Assembly: GCA_003693705.1 (NCBI GenBank)
Contig: RBZT01000156.1
Coordinates: forward strand, 1-64,000
DNA length: 64,000 nucleotides
Direction: 5' to 3'
DNA from: Polymyxa betae
Lineage: Eukaryota > Endomyxa > Phytomyxea > Plasmodiophorida > Plasmodiophoridae
Shown here: positions 11,001 through 21,660 of the stretch, in pieces
Position numbering within the stretch: position 1 is the first letter of the stretch
Layout of the letters: each line of letters starts with the position of its first letter
Notes under the pieces: generated by a model
Databases searched by the model: none
What the model saw: the letters and a program-made list of their open reading frames with translations, nothing else
Told to the model about the DNA's origin: nothing
Translations under genes and position numbers: made by a program

Positions 11001-13421
11001 TTAAGCACGTCCACCACGTCCGCCTCTCATGCCTCCTCGCATGCCACCACGGCCGGCCTGAGGACCACCGCGAGCGCCACCACGAGCTCCAGAAGGGCCA
11101 CCTCGGGCACCACCACGTCCGCCTCTGGCGGCACTTGGCTGACCCTGGTTCTGTGGCTTGGTGCTCTCCTTCTTCTCGCCGGTAGCGTCAGGGTTTTCAA
11201 CCTTCAGCTTCTTGGCTTCAACCATGACGGTCTTGCCAGATTCAAGTTGGACAGTGACACCCATGCTTGGGATGTTACGAACAACAGTAGCAGGGACGTG
11301 CTTGCCACCAACAGGAGCCCAGCAGGATTCACCAGCAACCCAGTCGGTCTTCTGAGCAGCTAACTTGGCCAGACGACGAGCCTCCTTCTCAGCAGCGATG
11401 GCGGCGATACGAGCTTGCTCAGCAACAACAGCGTCTTCCTTCTCCTTGGCCAATCTCTGCTGTTCGGCCAAACGAGCAGCCTGTTCAGCAAGGTATTCCT
11501 CGGTGTGGATAGCACCACCACCTCGGTTCTGCAGAATGGCGTTCTTGTGGTCGATGACTTGTCCTTCTTCCAAAGCAGTAATGAAGGAGTAAGTAGCACG
11601 TTCGGCCTGCTTCATTGTGTCGAACTCCAAGAAAGCACCTGGGACGATCGACAAGAAGTGCTTGCTGCATCGCTTCAGGAAATCTCGGTTGTGGGTAACC
11701 ACAATCAGACCACCGGAGAACTTGTTGACAGCGGTAATCAACGAATCGACGGAATCCAGATCCAAGAAGTTCGTCGGTTCATCCATGATGAGCAAGTGAG
11801 GCGGAACGAAAGTCAGTTTGGCGAAGATGACACAGGATCGCTGAGAGAACGATAGACCAGCCATACGGGTGTTCATGGGGTCATCCGAGATCGCGGTCTT
11901 GCGAAGATGAGCCTTCAATTCACCAGGGTTGACATCAGGGAATGAGTGGCACATGAACTCGATGGGAGTCATATCCAGCTGCAATTCCTTGGTCGAGTGC
12001 TGACCGAAGTAGGCGAGGGTGAAGTTGGGGTTAGTGATGATCTGACCCTCGGTGGGCGTCAGCTTGCCGGTGATCAGCTTCAAGAAGGTGGATTTACCAG
12101 CACCGTTGGGTCCCATGATACCGACACGGGTGCCGATCTTGACATCGTAGCTGATGGGAGTGTCGAAGATGTATGGCAGGCCCTTCTCGGCATCGTACGT
12201 GAAGCGGACGTTGTCGACTTTAAGAAGAGAGACGTCGGATTGCTCCTGTCCTGCAGCGCATGGCAGAGGCTCAGGGGCCTTGAACGTGAATTTGCCCGAA
12301 AGCATCATTTGACGTTCGTAGCGTTTACGAACCCACTGCTGGTACTCCATCTTGGTTCGGTACTGAGGGTCTTCTGGCGCAAGGTTACGGTTCCTGTTCA
12401 AGAAGGTGTCGATACGCTTAGCACGTTCCTGGTCGTTCTTCTCCTTCTGCTTTTCGAAGTCTTTGAATCCACACGAGTAGTATTCAAGACCCATATCCTG
12501 GATAAGCATGACGGACGTGACGACGTTCTCCAACAGAGTACGATCGTGGGTAACCAGCAAGTACGAGCCCTTGTAGGCACGCAGACGCTGCTCGAGCCAC
12601 AGAACGGAAGGCATATCCCTAGAATTCGATCAGATGCGTGTTGGCTGACGAGTACGAGACACTAACAAGTGGTTGGTGGGTTCATCAAGAAGCAATACAT
12701 CAGGATCAATAATGAAAGCACAGGCCAATGCAACACGCATACGGAGACCTCCTGACAGGGAGCTCAGCGGAGCCTGCTCACCAGTCTCATCAAAACCAAG
12801 GACACGCAACATAGCCTTAGCACGCTTCTCAGCAGTGTAAGCACCGCTGGAGGTCATTTGCTGATCGATGTAAGCCAAATTGTCCTTGAGCTTGGTCAGA
12901 CGGTCGGCATCCTCCTCGGTCTCGATCTGGCTCTTGAGGATCTTGTCAATGACAGTGAGGATCCGGTGGTAGGGGTGAGAGCAGAGGACGGTGTCGATAA
13001 CGCTGATGGCGTCGGCGACTTCGTGGTGTTCCAACTCCTTCATGTGATGAACGTGGAGATGGACGGGGAAGTCGCGGAGCTCGCGGGACGAGATGGCGTT
13101 GAACAAAGACGTCTTTCCACTGCCGTTGATACCGAACAGAGCGCATCGCTTGTTGGGTTCAATTTCCAAACGAGCGTTCTTGAACAGATCGGCGGAGTTG
13201 TCAGGCGTACGAAGGCTGAAGACCGGGATGTCGACGACCTTGGTGAGCTTGATCTTCTTAGCGGCGGCTGCCAGCTGCTCCCGCTTGTAGACGGGGAATA
13301 GCATCTCGATCTGCTCCTTCTCGGCGTAGTCGATAGGCGGAAGCTGCTCGGGGGTCAAGTACCCATAGGTGTTCTCGAATTCCCGGTTGAAGGTTTTGGG
13401 ATTGAAGGTAGGACGAGACAT
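11001..13421 (-). CDS. ABC-F ATPase, copy B (complete)
   Basis: Exons 13421-12667 and 12618-11001 (48-nt intron with GTTAGT donor) give 790 aa. Order: N-terminal 90 residues without HEAT repeats, Walker A GINGSGKT (97-104), first signature [13 protein letters not shown], Walker [14 protein letters not shown], linker, second Walker [10 protein letters not shown], degenerate signature LSFSQR, Walker [14 protein letters not shown]-loop VVTHNRDF, an Ala/Glu/Arg helix, a compact Trp/Gly domain at about 675-729 ([11 protein letters not shown] ... EAKKLK) that looks like a small Tudor/chromo-like barrel, and an RGG-rich tail (about 747-790). Yeast EF3 is about 1,040 aa with HEAT repeats and a chromodomain inside cassette 2, so this is a different ABC-F layout. 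Copy A is an inverted paralogue about 9 kb away, close in protein but diverged at silent sites, so the duplication is not recent. Confidence 0.92.
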
Positions 13422-14438
13422 GATGCTAGTTTTGAAAGCGTGAATGCTATTGGGAGACTAAAAAGACAGGAAGTCAGCAATACGAAGCGACATGGACGAC
13501 GGCCATCTGGCCATAAGCTCTTACCTGGCCTCGGGTCGAGTCTTGCTTGTTCAGAATCGGCACCGAAAACCAGAGTGAGGGCTGTTGTGGTCGGAATCTG
13601 CCCAAACCCCGTCACGGATTGCGCTCCGGAGTTAATGGCTCACATTTGCGCTGCTGTTTGCCGGAACTTAGCCCCGGCTGGCCGGGCCGGCCTGGTGGCT
13701 GAGCCCTGCCAAGTGTCACACTGGGCCTGGCAAATTTGGCCAGTGGAGTCACGTTCTGAATGAGTGTAATCGGAAGTCGGAAGTATCTAAGGTGATTTTG
13801 TGGTGGTTCCGATGCAGGCGAGACTCAAGCCATCTTCAGCAACAAATAACTTCGGTTTCAGGGGGTACAGAACTCCACTGAACTAACCAACATTCTTTAT
13901 TGCCTGTAACTATAATTCTGTACGCTTTTTGTATCCACTCGATTACTATTTGGAACAGGCTTGAAGCCTGGGATTGAAATAAACCATAATGATAATGTCT
14001 TGAAGCAATTTTATGGCTCTCCCGTGTAAATTTAGCTAACTACACCGCCCCCAAATCAAACGTTGTTTAAAACTATTCACGGCCTCTACTCTGCGCTCGC
14101 CTGACGGTAATATCTTTACACCCATGCTTTCATGGTTGCCTGAGTTTCAGATTAAACAAGTCGTTAGGCCCCATTGCCAGCCAAGACGCTGGCTCGGCAG
14201 AGGGAAGCGTCCATCGGCACGACTTCTGTTGCATCAAGCTCGTATACAATACCAGATCTCGTTTAGTCATTCTTCTGCCAAACAATGCGTAGTATGCATG
14301 TATACACTACAGAAGTGGGAACAGAAGTTGTTTTCGAGGTCCGTGACGAATCTGTCTTAGCACATCATTGGGTTCATTTCTTACAGGGGCGTCATTCTCT
14401 GCCGCCCATTTTCCATTCTGTCATTGCTCTGCTGACTA
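13422..14438. other. Intergenic region with ABC-F promoter and possible 5' exon
   Basis: Left side is the promoter and leader of ABC-F copy B; a CTTTTAG followed by pyrimidines upstream of its ATG could be a 5'-UTR intron acceptor. On the plus strand an ATG at 14285 opens a frame with a good 48-nt intron candidate (GTCCGTGAC to TTACAG, about 14339-14386), but its reading frame differs from that of the membrane protein at 14439. I cannot say whether it is an upstream ORF, a leader exon or chance. Confidence 0.4.
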
Positions 14439-14918
14439 ATGTTGGCCGCGATGTATTGGCTCCCGATCACGCTGCCGTCCATGTTCGTGTTCCTGGTCGT
14501 GGTTACGATCGGTGTCGCCATGATTTTCAAAGTTTCATCACACAAAACTGCCGAGGTTTTCGCCATGGAACAAGCGAAAGCTGATGCAGTGCCATTGTCG
14601 CCCGCGCGCTTGACGTCGTCTGATAAAGAGAATCCTGAGTCCACGTCGTTTCTCGAACCTTCCCAAGTGACACCAAAGAATTTTGAAAATATCATGATCG
14701 AGGAGGAAGCGTTTTTAAGGCGGCTGGGCTGGTCCCCTTCAAGCTCACAGTTCATTGAACCGCTGACCGATGATGAAAGGCTTCAGTGGGAATTGAAACA
14801 TCTGAATCTACCCAAGCTTCTTGCTGCCAGACGCCAGCAACGAGTTACACATTTCTCATTCCGTAATGAACAAGTGGACGAACCCGTCTCCACTTCTTTA
14901 CCTACTAAAATAATCTAG
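14439..14918 (+). CDS. Small single-pass membrane protein
   Basis: Intronless frame of 159 aa starting MLAAMYWLPITLPSMF. One strong N-terminal hydrophobic segment (about residues 5-30, ending GVAMIF) is followed by a hydrophilic tail with a Ser/Pro-rich stretch, then a conserved-looking motif EEEAFLRRLGW (about residues 88-98) and LTDDERLQWE. The EEEAFLRxLGW pattern occurs in several unrelated fungal proteins as a short acidic-aromatic motif. No enzyme or channel signature is visible. The tail-outside or tail-inside orientation is undecided. Start could also be the second Met at codon 5. Confidence 0.6.
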   Translation: MLAAMYWLPITLPSMFVFLVVVTIGVAMIFKVSSHKTAEVFAMEQAKADAVPLSPARLTSSDKENPESTSFLEPSQVTPKNFENIMIEEEAFLRRLGWSPSSSQFIEPLTDDERLQWELKHLNLPKLLAARRQQRVTHFSFRNEQVDEPVSTSLPTKII

Positions 14919-15024
14919 TTAAATATACTTAAAAGTCATTTATGCTAGTTTTGGCTGACGGATTTCGGCTCGTCTGATGTCGAAAACCATTCGAACGCTT
15001 TATGGAATATGCTTTGTTGGATAA

Positions 15025-16668
15025 TTATCCGATTTCAGCCCTTTCACTGTAAGGAACGAAGTCCAGTCCTAGCTTATCAAAAAGTTCTTGTTCCGAAGAA
15101 ATTGGGATATGCTTTCCTGAGCCTTCTCCGTCGGATTGGTCACGTAGCATCTTAGCAGTCAGTGAATATCCTTTTGTTTGTGCAGCTGATTGCAAATAAT
15201 GAAAGAAGGATACAGGCCCCAGAAGGTGTGTGAAGAAGATCGGAAACGAGGCTTTGCTGCAAAAGCGAAGCTCTAAACGGTGATGGAAATGTGTCGGCTT
15301 TTCTCTCGCATGCCCATCATCAGCGACGCTGGCTGAACGGACAGCTTGGCTGTCAGATTGTGGTTCCGAGCTGCGCTGTGCGAACAAATCTGGCGCCGAC
15401 AAAGCTTCGCGCTGAATTTGCGAAAATTTCGGGATTGAAAACACTTTCTTAGGAGCTAGAGACGCAGCCGCTTCTTTCTCGACCTTTGTCTGCGCCACGG
15501 AAGGTGAAATGCAGACGGATTTGACAACCATGTCGGAGCTTGAGATCACATCAGTCATTAAACCCGATTTTTGCAGAGCGGCGACAAGATTCGAAAATTT
15601 AGACTTATCGTTGGAAGACGCTACGATAACAATTTCGTCAATCGAGTCTTCACAACGGGTATACTGGCCGCATTCACGAATTTCAATATCTCCAACCTAA
15701 AGAAAAATGATGAGAATAAAGAAAAATGATGAGAATTGAATACGCATTCATGTCCAAACGAACCTGTTCGGCTTCAGATATAATGGCGCTAACAATGGTC
15801 TCGACTTCGGAACGACAAATAGGCTCCTGGAAATCTTTGAAGTACTTCAGCCCTTAATATCAGATTTAGAGCAGATTCTGATGTTATAACCACGTCATGC
15901 TACCGATTTTGGCAGGCGCTTCTAAGAGATCCTGTTTACCCACCAAGTCAACAACGCTCGTGATATTCTGCAAAAGGGGCTAAGAGGAAGGCACAAAATC
16001 AGCAAAGCGAAATTACATGCTCGCGAACAAGGCTAGCAGCGAGGGTGGCATTGATGCCATATACTTTTTTGAGTGCTTCAATGCTGGCTAGAAGCTTTTC
16101 ATTAGCATCGCTGTCTTCCGACCTACAACAATTGTTAAAGCACTGTAAAAAGAGTCGCTTGAGCATACTTTTGGATAGTGCCACTTGTAAGGATGTCGTC
16201 GATTTTCTTCGCGATCGATTTTCCAATTCCCTTCAGTATGAGGGCATCTTCCCCACATGTTATTACTTTCGGGTATTTCTTTAGCATTAACGCAGCATTC
16301 TTAATCGAGATGCCTTTGAATTTATTTCCAAGCTCCTGCAAAGTGCTCAGATAGCAGCGAGCAATAGCATCCAAATTACCAGTTCCTCTTTCGATAACGC
16401 CAACAAAGGTTCAGTTAGACGCTCGTTTACATTAACCTCGGATGGTTCGAAATCCTTGCAAACATCAGTGCTTTTGCACCAGGAAAACTGTTTCAGTACC
16501 TCAGCGGTCAATTTTTCAGCAGTCGCCTTCTTCTTTTTGGGTGTTGCCTGTACACTGTCCGCTTTTCTCTTTCTCGATGGCGTCTGCAAACGGCCAACCG
16601 AAATCAGACCTGCAATACGCTTACATCGGACAAATCGTTACTGTAGCAGCCTTCTTGGTACGGGCCAT
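15025..16668 (-). CDS. DNA polymerase beta-like (family X) protein, active site degenerate
   Basis: Seven exons: 16668-16642, 16583-16380, 16335-16169, 16122-16017, 15967-15904, 15852-15764 and 15696-15025, giving 442 aa. A basic N-terminus (TPSRKRK, PKKKK) resembles a nuclear signal. Next come the 8-kDa lyase domain (ALMLKKYPKVI; first helix-hairpin-helix LKGIGKSIAKKID, 111-123), the second HhH (VYGINATLAASLVREHNI) and IGLKYFKDF, clear pol beta landmarks. K121 lines up with the pol beta lyase nucleophile K72. The palm is eroded: GSFRRG reads GQYTRC (229-234), the DxD pair reads DEI (239-241) and the third Asp (RIDIRL) is Glu361 (RLELRF). A long low-complexity insert precedes RLELRF. The thumb end (FHYLQSAAQTKGYSLTAKML, QELFDKLGLDFVPYSER) is kept. 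Family assignment is secure. Loss of polymerase but possible retention of lyase or scaffold function is inference. Confidence 0.85.
15701..15738. repeat. 19-nt tandem duplication inside an intron
   Basis: Two head-to-tail copies of AGAAAAATGATGAGAATAA-like sequence (second copy ends in AATTG) within intron 6 of the polymerase X-like gene. Read on the minus strand they duplicate the pyrimidine-rich tract before the TTTAG acceptor. This makes the intron 67 nt, one of the longest in that gene. Confidence 0.9.
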
Positions 16669-16757
16669 AATGGGTTCTGCTGACCGAACCAACTGAAAAA
16701 TATCGACGACGAACGTTAGACGAACAACAACAAAGGCCGAAACCCGTGGGTCATCTC

Positions 16758-17270
16758 ATGACGTTTATTTACTTGGAAAACATGGAGGTTCAAGATTATG
16801 CACCAGTTTGCCAAGCGATTCCTCATCACCGAGAGCTTCTTTATGACATCGGATTTCGTTCTGCAAGTGGAATGAATGAAGAAAGGTTCTTTTGCATCTC
16901 CTTCTATAAGATTGAACGCTGCTGGGTCGTTCTGATTAAATACAATCTTTGATGCAGGATCGAATTACAATATAGGAGGCAGCATCAGGTTTATAATCAG
17001 TCAAGCTCGGTCATCGGATGTCATCGCTGCTGAATCCAGTTAAAAGCCGATGGCAGTCTCAGAGTGGCCGCATTCTGATGGGCTCGGCGAGTTGAATTCT
17101 ACGACAGGGCTGATAAGCTTGCCGAATCAATGCCAATGGATGATGGTGTGTATTCGATCATAAAACTCAGAGATTGGTTGACACAAGAATTGCGTGCTGA
17201 TTTTGTGATTGAAGACCCTTGTAGCCTTGCAATCGAGATTTCTGGAATTGGTTGTCGGGCTGTAACGTAA
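16758..17270 (+). CDS. Hypothetical protein, exon structure unresolved
   Basis: First exon begins at ATG 16758 (MTFIYLENMEVQDYAPVC... GFRSASGMNEE) and probably ends at 16884 before GTTCTTTT. The next exon after TTTGATGCAG would continue IELQYRRQHQ. The last part reads VEFYDRADKLAESM ... KLRDWLTQELRADFVIED ... CRAVT and stops near 17270. These segments look coding, but the joins in the middle do not keep frame with any intron I tried. The start codon lies only 89 bases from that of the divergent polymerase X-like gene, so the two probably share a promoter. The mix of strand and helix segments recalls small Mediator-type subunits, but I do not recognise the family. Confidence 0.45.
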
Positions 17271-17283
17271 CTCGACTGATCAG

Positions 17284-18912
17284 ATGGTCACTTTGCAAAG
17301 CTCATTTTCTGATTCATTTAACAAACCCACCAAACGGCAGAAGACGTCGTCTGACGATCAGGACGGCTTCATCAGCGCTCATCATCCGAACAATGTTCAG
17401 CCGTTGGGAAACAGTTTCGCGGATCCGCTGGGGCAAACGCGACGGCGTCTAGGTGCAGGCCAGCTAGGGTGCCTTAGCGATGATATTTTAGTAGACGTTA
17501 TGAAATGCCTATCGCCTCGAGATTTGTGTCGCTTATCAAACGTGTCCCCTTTCTTGTATATTCTCACTAATCATGATGATCTCTGGAAGACTGTCACATT
17601 GCGTGATCGGGAATCCCTCCCAAGATTTCATGTTAACTGGAAGCAAACATACTTGACGATCTCTGGAATCGACGTTCTTTTGAAGCCACTTCAGTTTGCA
17701 AGTATCTATTCAGATTTCCTATTTCAGCCTTGGTTTGCATGTTGGTAACTTATTTCGAAGTAAATGTAATTGCTCTATAGGTTGAATTCAACAAAGGAAA
17801 TACCGCCTAGATGGCTATCAAGAAGCACTATTGATAGAAGGTCAGCTAACGATCTGACTGTTGAGGCGTTCATCGAAGAATACGAAAAGCCCAGAATTCC
17901 TGTCATTATCACGGACCTCGTTAATTGCTGGCCAGCCTTTGGGAAATGGACTCCAGAATATCTCTCTGACATCTTTCAGGACATTCCCGTCAATGTTCAG
18001 GTTGTTGACATGACTTTGAACGCCTTCTGGAGGTAAGACGGACACAAGGTTGCCAATGAAACTAACTGTTTGGGTTTAGTTATGCGAATCAGACCAAAGA
18101 TGAAACTCCCTTATATCTTTTCGAAAAGGAATTCGTCAACAAGATGCCATCTTTGGAATCTGATTTTGAAGTTCCCAAATATTTTAGAGATGATCTGTTT
18201 CAGTTGCTATCAGCAGCTCGGCCAGATTTCCGATGGATTGTTGCAGGTCCTGGAAGGTGTGTTTTTTGAGTGAAGTTCATAATCCGTTTTGAAGCTTGGG
18301 TTGGTCAGATCGGGGTCGACATTTCATCAAGATCCCAACGCGACATCGGCATGGAATGCAGTTCTCACAGGATCGAAGAAATGGATTCTGTTTCCAAAGC
18401 ATATTTGCCCTCCTGGCGTTATTCCTTCAGAAGATGGAGCTGGTCGGTAATCAGAATGGCTGATAGTAATTAGACTAACTGTCTCGTATACAGAGGTGAT
18501 GACACCACTTTCATTGATTGAGTGGTTTTCATCTTACTATTCCGAAGCTGAAAAATTAAATCCGTATGAAGGGATCGTGGAAGCTGGCGAGCTAATGTTC
18601 ATTCCTTCCGGGATGTGGCATTGCGTGCTCAATCTAGACTCATCCATTGCGGTTACCCAGAACTTTGTTTCGTCCCAGAATCTTCTCGATGTGTTGAACT
18701 TTGCCAAGAAGTCTCCTGATCTTGTTTCTGGGTACAAGGGTGATGTTTCGTTAGCAGATATGCTAAGAGATCTCGTCAACAAACATTATCCTAGTCTGAT
18801 AGCAGATCTGGAGAAACAACAGTTAAATGAGCCTCAGTCTGTTTGGTCTGTTTGCACACAAGACGTCGATGGCTCTGAGAAATTTTGCTTCGGATTTGCA
18901 AGTGAAGACTAG
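17284..18912 (+). CDS. F-box plus JmjC dioxygenase (JMJD6-like)
   Basis: Five exons (17284-17744, 17781-18032, 18080-18256, 18309-18442, 18494-18912) encode 480 aa. The N-terminus is low complexity with KRQK. An F-box follows at about 61-102 (LGCLSDDILVDVMKCLSPRDLCRLSNVS), then the JmjC fold of Fe(II)/2-oxoglutarate dioxygenases. Core residues are RSGSTFHQDP (H303, D305), TSAWNAVLTGSKKWILFP, GELMFIPSGMWHCVLNLD (H384) and TQNFVS, so both metal His and the Asp are present and the enzyme should be active. JMJD6-type enzymes hydroxylate lysine or demethylate. An F-box suggests coupling to an SCF ubiquitin ligase; this pairing is known from some fungal and protist homologues. Intron 1 is only 36 nt. 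Substrate is unknown. Confidence 0.88.
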
Positions 18913-19604
18913 TAGCAACTTTGTAGATATAATAATTACTGTTTATTCATTGACCATTGTACGTCTATTTCAGTTTTCAGCGAAGACTGTACATCAATCA
19001 GAGCTGCTTAAAGTAAATATCATACAAGAATTTGATTGTCGTGTTGACTCGAGAGAGGAAAACCGCTAGCTGTTACCGCAAGGGTTTACAGCTGATTTGA
19101 TGCTTTATCACTGAGAATGTACAGTCGTCAGCATGGTAGAATCAATCTGTTGACAAATTACCCGAAGTATTAATGCTGAGTTTGAAACGTATGTGATTTG
19201 TCATATAGCGTTCAATTTGCTTAATGGTAAGTAACCAGTTACTCATGACGCTGTCAGTCAAAAAATAAGCATCGTCCGATAGTAAGAATATACTGCGCTG
19301 TAAGACCACTTCGTAATTGCAGAATTTCTGGCATCATTCGAGATTTATGCATTGCAGAAGCTGAAAGAAGAACAATACTAATCAAACAACAGCACATCAC
19401 TAATATACCTGATCGATGTATCATCGTGAAAATTTGCAGGAAGAATAGACATCAGAAAATTGAAGCTGGGGCAAATTTGTATCATGACCGAGCGTATTGT
19501 CTTGGTGAAAAGTTGCGTACGGATATTAGATATTAGTCCGACCTTCTCTGTACCCACTCCAGCGGCCTATATACTATCACTTGTCATTTATCTCGTCTAT
19601 CATC
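18913..19604. other. Intergenic region
   Basis: No gene or RNA recognised. The right end is the promoter of the RBM39-like gene and contains CCTATATACTA about 35 bases before its ATG, a possible TATA-like element. Confidence 0.45.
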
Positions 19605-20963
19605 ATGACCATGCTAGACACGTCCCGGGATCACGACGACCACAACCGCCATCGGCGTCGTCATCGCCGCCGATCCTCCCGCTCTAGGTCACGCTCGTCG
19701 TCAGGCAGCGACTCGCTTCGCAAGCGCCATCACCGCCGGCATTCATCCAAGTCAGACCGTGACAAAGATCGCGATCGTGATAAAGAACGTAGGCGCCAAC
19801 CTAAGTCACGCTCTCGTTCACGAAGTCGTCCTCGGCTTCCTGATGCTGCTGAAATTCTTAGAAGAGAACAAGAACAGATCGAACGCGATCAGAGAACCGT
19901 CTTTGCGTCTCAGATCCATCCTAAAACCACCATGCGAGAGATTTTCGAGTTCTTCTCACAAGTTGGTCGAGTTCGTGATGTTCAATGTATCGAGGACCAA
20001 AGAACTCGCAAATTCAAAGGGATTGCTTATGTTGAGATGGATTCTACCGATTGCGTCCCATTGGCGTTAGCTCTTAATGGCCATATGCTAAGCGGATATC
20101 CTGTTAATGTTCAGTTAACCCAAGCAGAAAAAAACAGAGCTGCGCAGCAAGCTGCAATTGCTGCTGCCGCTTTGCAAGAACAGCCAATGCGAGTTCGTGT
20201 TCAAAACCTTCATTCGGATGTTAGCAAGGAGGATCTTAAGCCCTTCTTCGAGGCGTTCGGCCGAATCGATGACGTTTCTCTCGATCTTGACTCAAGCAAC
20301 AAGTCATTAGGTGCTGCCTGGATTACCTTCCGCCGCGTCCCTGAGGCTCAAGCCGCCGTGTCCAGTCTTAATGGCCTTGAAGTTCTGGGACAGAACATTT
20401 CAGTAACCATGGAAGTTCCTATAATGTCGATTGGGGACTATTCAATGGGTACTGGCTCCAGTGGAGGAGGTTCTTCCGCCGGAATGGGACCAAGCATGGG
20501 CCAACTGGGAGAATTGGACGACGATTCTGGAGGTGGTTTGCATCTTTCAGCGCAGCATCGATTGGCTTTGATGCAGCGCTTGCAAAGGAGCAACGAACAG
20601 CCTGCGGCTCAACAGCAAGGTGCGAAACCTGCTCCTCAGGTCACTCCTGTTCGTGTCCAGCCCACTACTTGTGTCGTATTGAAGAATATGTTCACGAAGC
20701 AAGAAATAATTCAAGACCCAGAGCTTGCGTCTGATATCAAAGAGGACGTAGCGGCAGAAGCATCTAAGCATGGACGTTTGCTTCACATTCATGTTGACAC
20801 TGATAGTGATGGTCACGTTTTCTTACGTTATGCAGATGTTGAAAGCGCTATGAAGTCGCTGCAAGACTTCAATGGACGTTGGTTTTCCGCGCGACAGGTC
20901 ATTGCCGAACATGTTGTTGAGCGTGCATATGAATCTCGTTTTCCGGGAAGCGGTCGCACTTAA
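19605..20963 (+). CDS. RBM39: RBM39/CAPER-type splicing factor
   Basis: Single-exon gene, 452 aa from ATG 19605. The N-terminal arginine/serine and His-rich domain (about 1-80, with SRSRSRSRPR) is followed by RRM1 (TVFASQIHPKTTMREIFEFF ... FKGIAYVEM), RRM2 (MRVRVQNLHSDVSKEDLKPF ... GAAWITFR), a Gly/Ser/Met-rich linker, and a C-terminal UHM-type RRM (CVVLKNMFTKQEIIQD ... EDVAAEASKHGRLLHIHV ... FNGRWFSARQVIAEHV). This order and the C-terminal NGRWFSARQV motif are diagnostic of RBM39 / S. pombe Rsd1. It should act in the nucleus at 3' splice-site recognition with U2AF. Fits a genome in which nearly every gene has short introns. No intron is visible in this gene itself. Confidence 0.92.
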   Translation: MTMLDTSRDHDDHNRHRRRHRRRSSRSRSRSSSGSDSLRKRHHRRHSSKSDRDKDRDRDKERRRQPKSRSRSRSRPRLPDAAEILRREQEQIERDQRTVFASQIHPKTTMREIFEFFSQVGRVRDVQCIEDQRTRKFKGIAYVEMDSTDCVPLALALNGHMLSGYPVNVQLTQAEKNRAAQQAAIAAAALQEQPMRVRVQNLHSDVSKEDLKPFFEAFGRIDDVSLDLDSSNKSLGAAWITFRRVPEAQAAVSSLNGLEVLGQNISVTMEVPIMSIGDYSMGTGSSGGGSSAGMGPSMGQLGELDDDSGGGLHLSAQHRLALMQRLQRSNEQPAAQQQGAKPAPQVTPVRVQPTTCVVLKNMFTKQEIIQDPELASDIKEDVAAEASKHGRLLHIHVDTDSDGHVFLRYADVESAMKSLQDFNGRWFSARQVIAEHVVERAYESRFPGSGRT

Positions 20964-21660
20964 TTTTCCTCTAACGGTCTTTATTCTGTTGCCTTTTAGG
21001 CTGTATTTGAATTTACCACGATATCCACTAAATGAACGTTTTTCTATAAGAAAAAAGGTTGGCGATTGGACGAGATTTGTCACCTGTGACATTTCGTGAT
21101 TTTTTATTAGAAAAACGACTTTGACCCAAGCTTGACCGTCAACAAGATCGTTTCACAGACGCTCCCAGTATTCATTTATATGTTTGTTCAGATATTTGCC
21201 GACGGAATCATGAACCGGCTTGGTAGATTCGAAGTTCTGATGTTGTTTGTCTGTCTCGTGGTGGTTTTGCAATCTTTTTTGTCAATTCAAGCTAAAAGAA
21301 TCTGTTTAGGGAAAACCTTGTAATTGCAATGCTGAGTAAATATGGTCGATTATAATGATAAACAACAGGTAAGCGTTTGTTTTTTCCTGACTAAAGATAC
21401 TTTCCTTTCGCCATCATTAACGAATCCAATTTTTTGACGGTGTCTGCCTTTTGCTTTCACAATAAACCTCAAATGGGCTATTGGCAGCGCAGTCGTTTAA
21501 TCTCTTCCGCTATACATGGTTTGGAATTGCAGACGGTACACTTGTTGATAAACGTAATTTTTTTCTGTCTTAAAAATATCAAAACAGTCTATGAAATACA
21601 TTGTCGATTTTGAACAAAAGGAACGTAAAATTGATTCGGTTAATTTGCGCTTAAAGTAGA
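20964..21660. other. Intergenic between convergent genes
   Basis: A/T-rich region between the RBM39-like stop and the CCT2 stop, both pointing inwards. Only short frames with no family signature. It holds both 3' untranslated regions. Confidence 0.5.

Noticed and set aside
11946-12665. Open frame of 239 codons on the plus strand
   Set aside because: Lies exactly antisense to conserved ABC-F coding sequence (copy B); a by-product of codon bias.
11001-13421. Calling the ABC-F proteins elongation factor 3
   Set aside because: No HEAT repeats and no chromodomain inserted in cassette 2; only ABC-F membership is supported.
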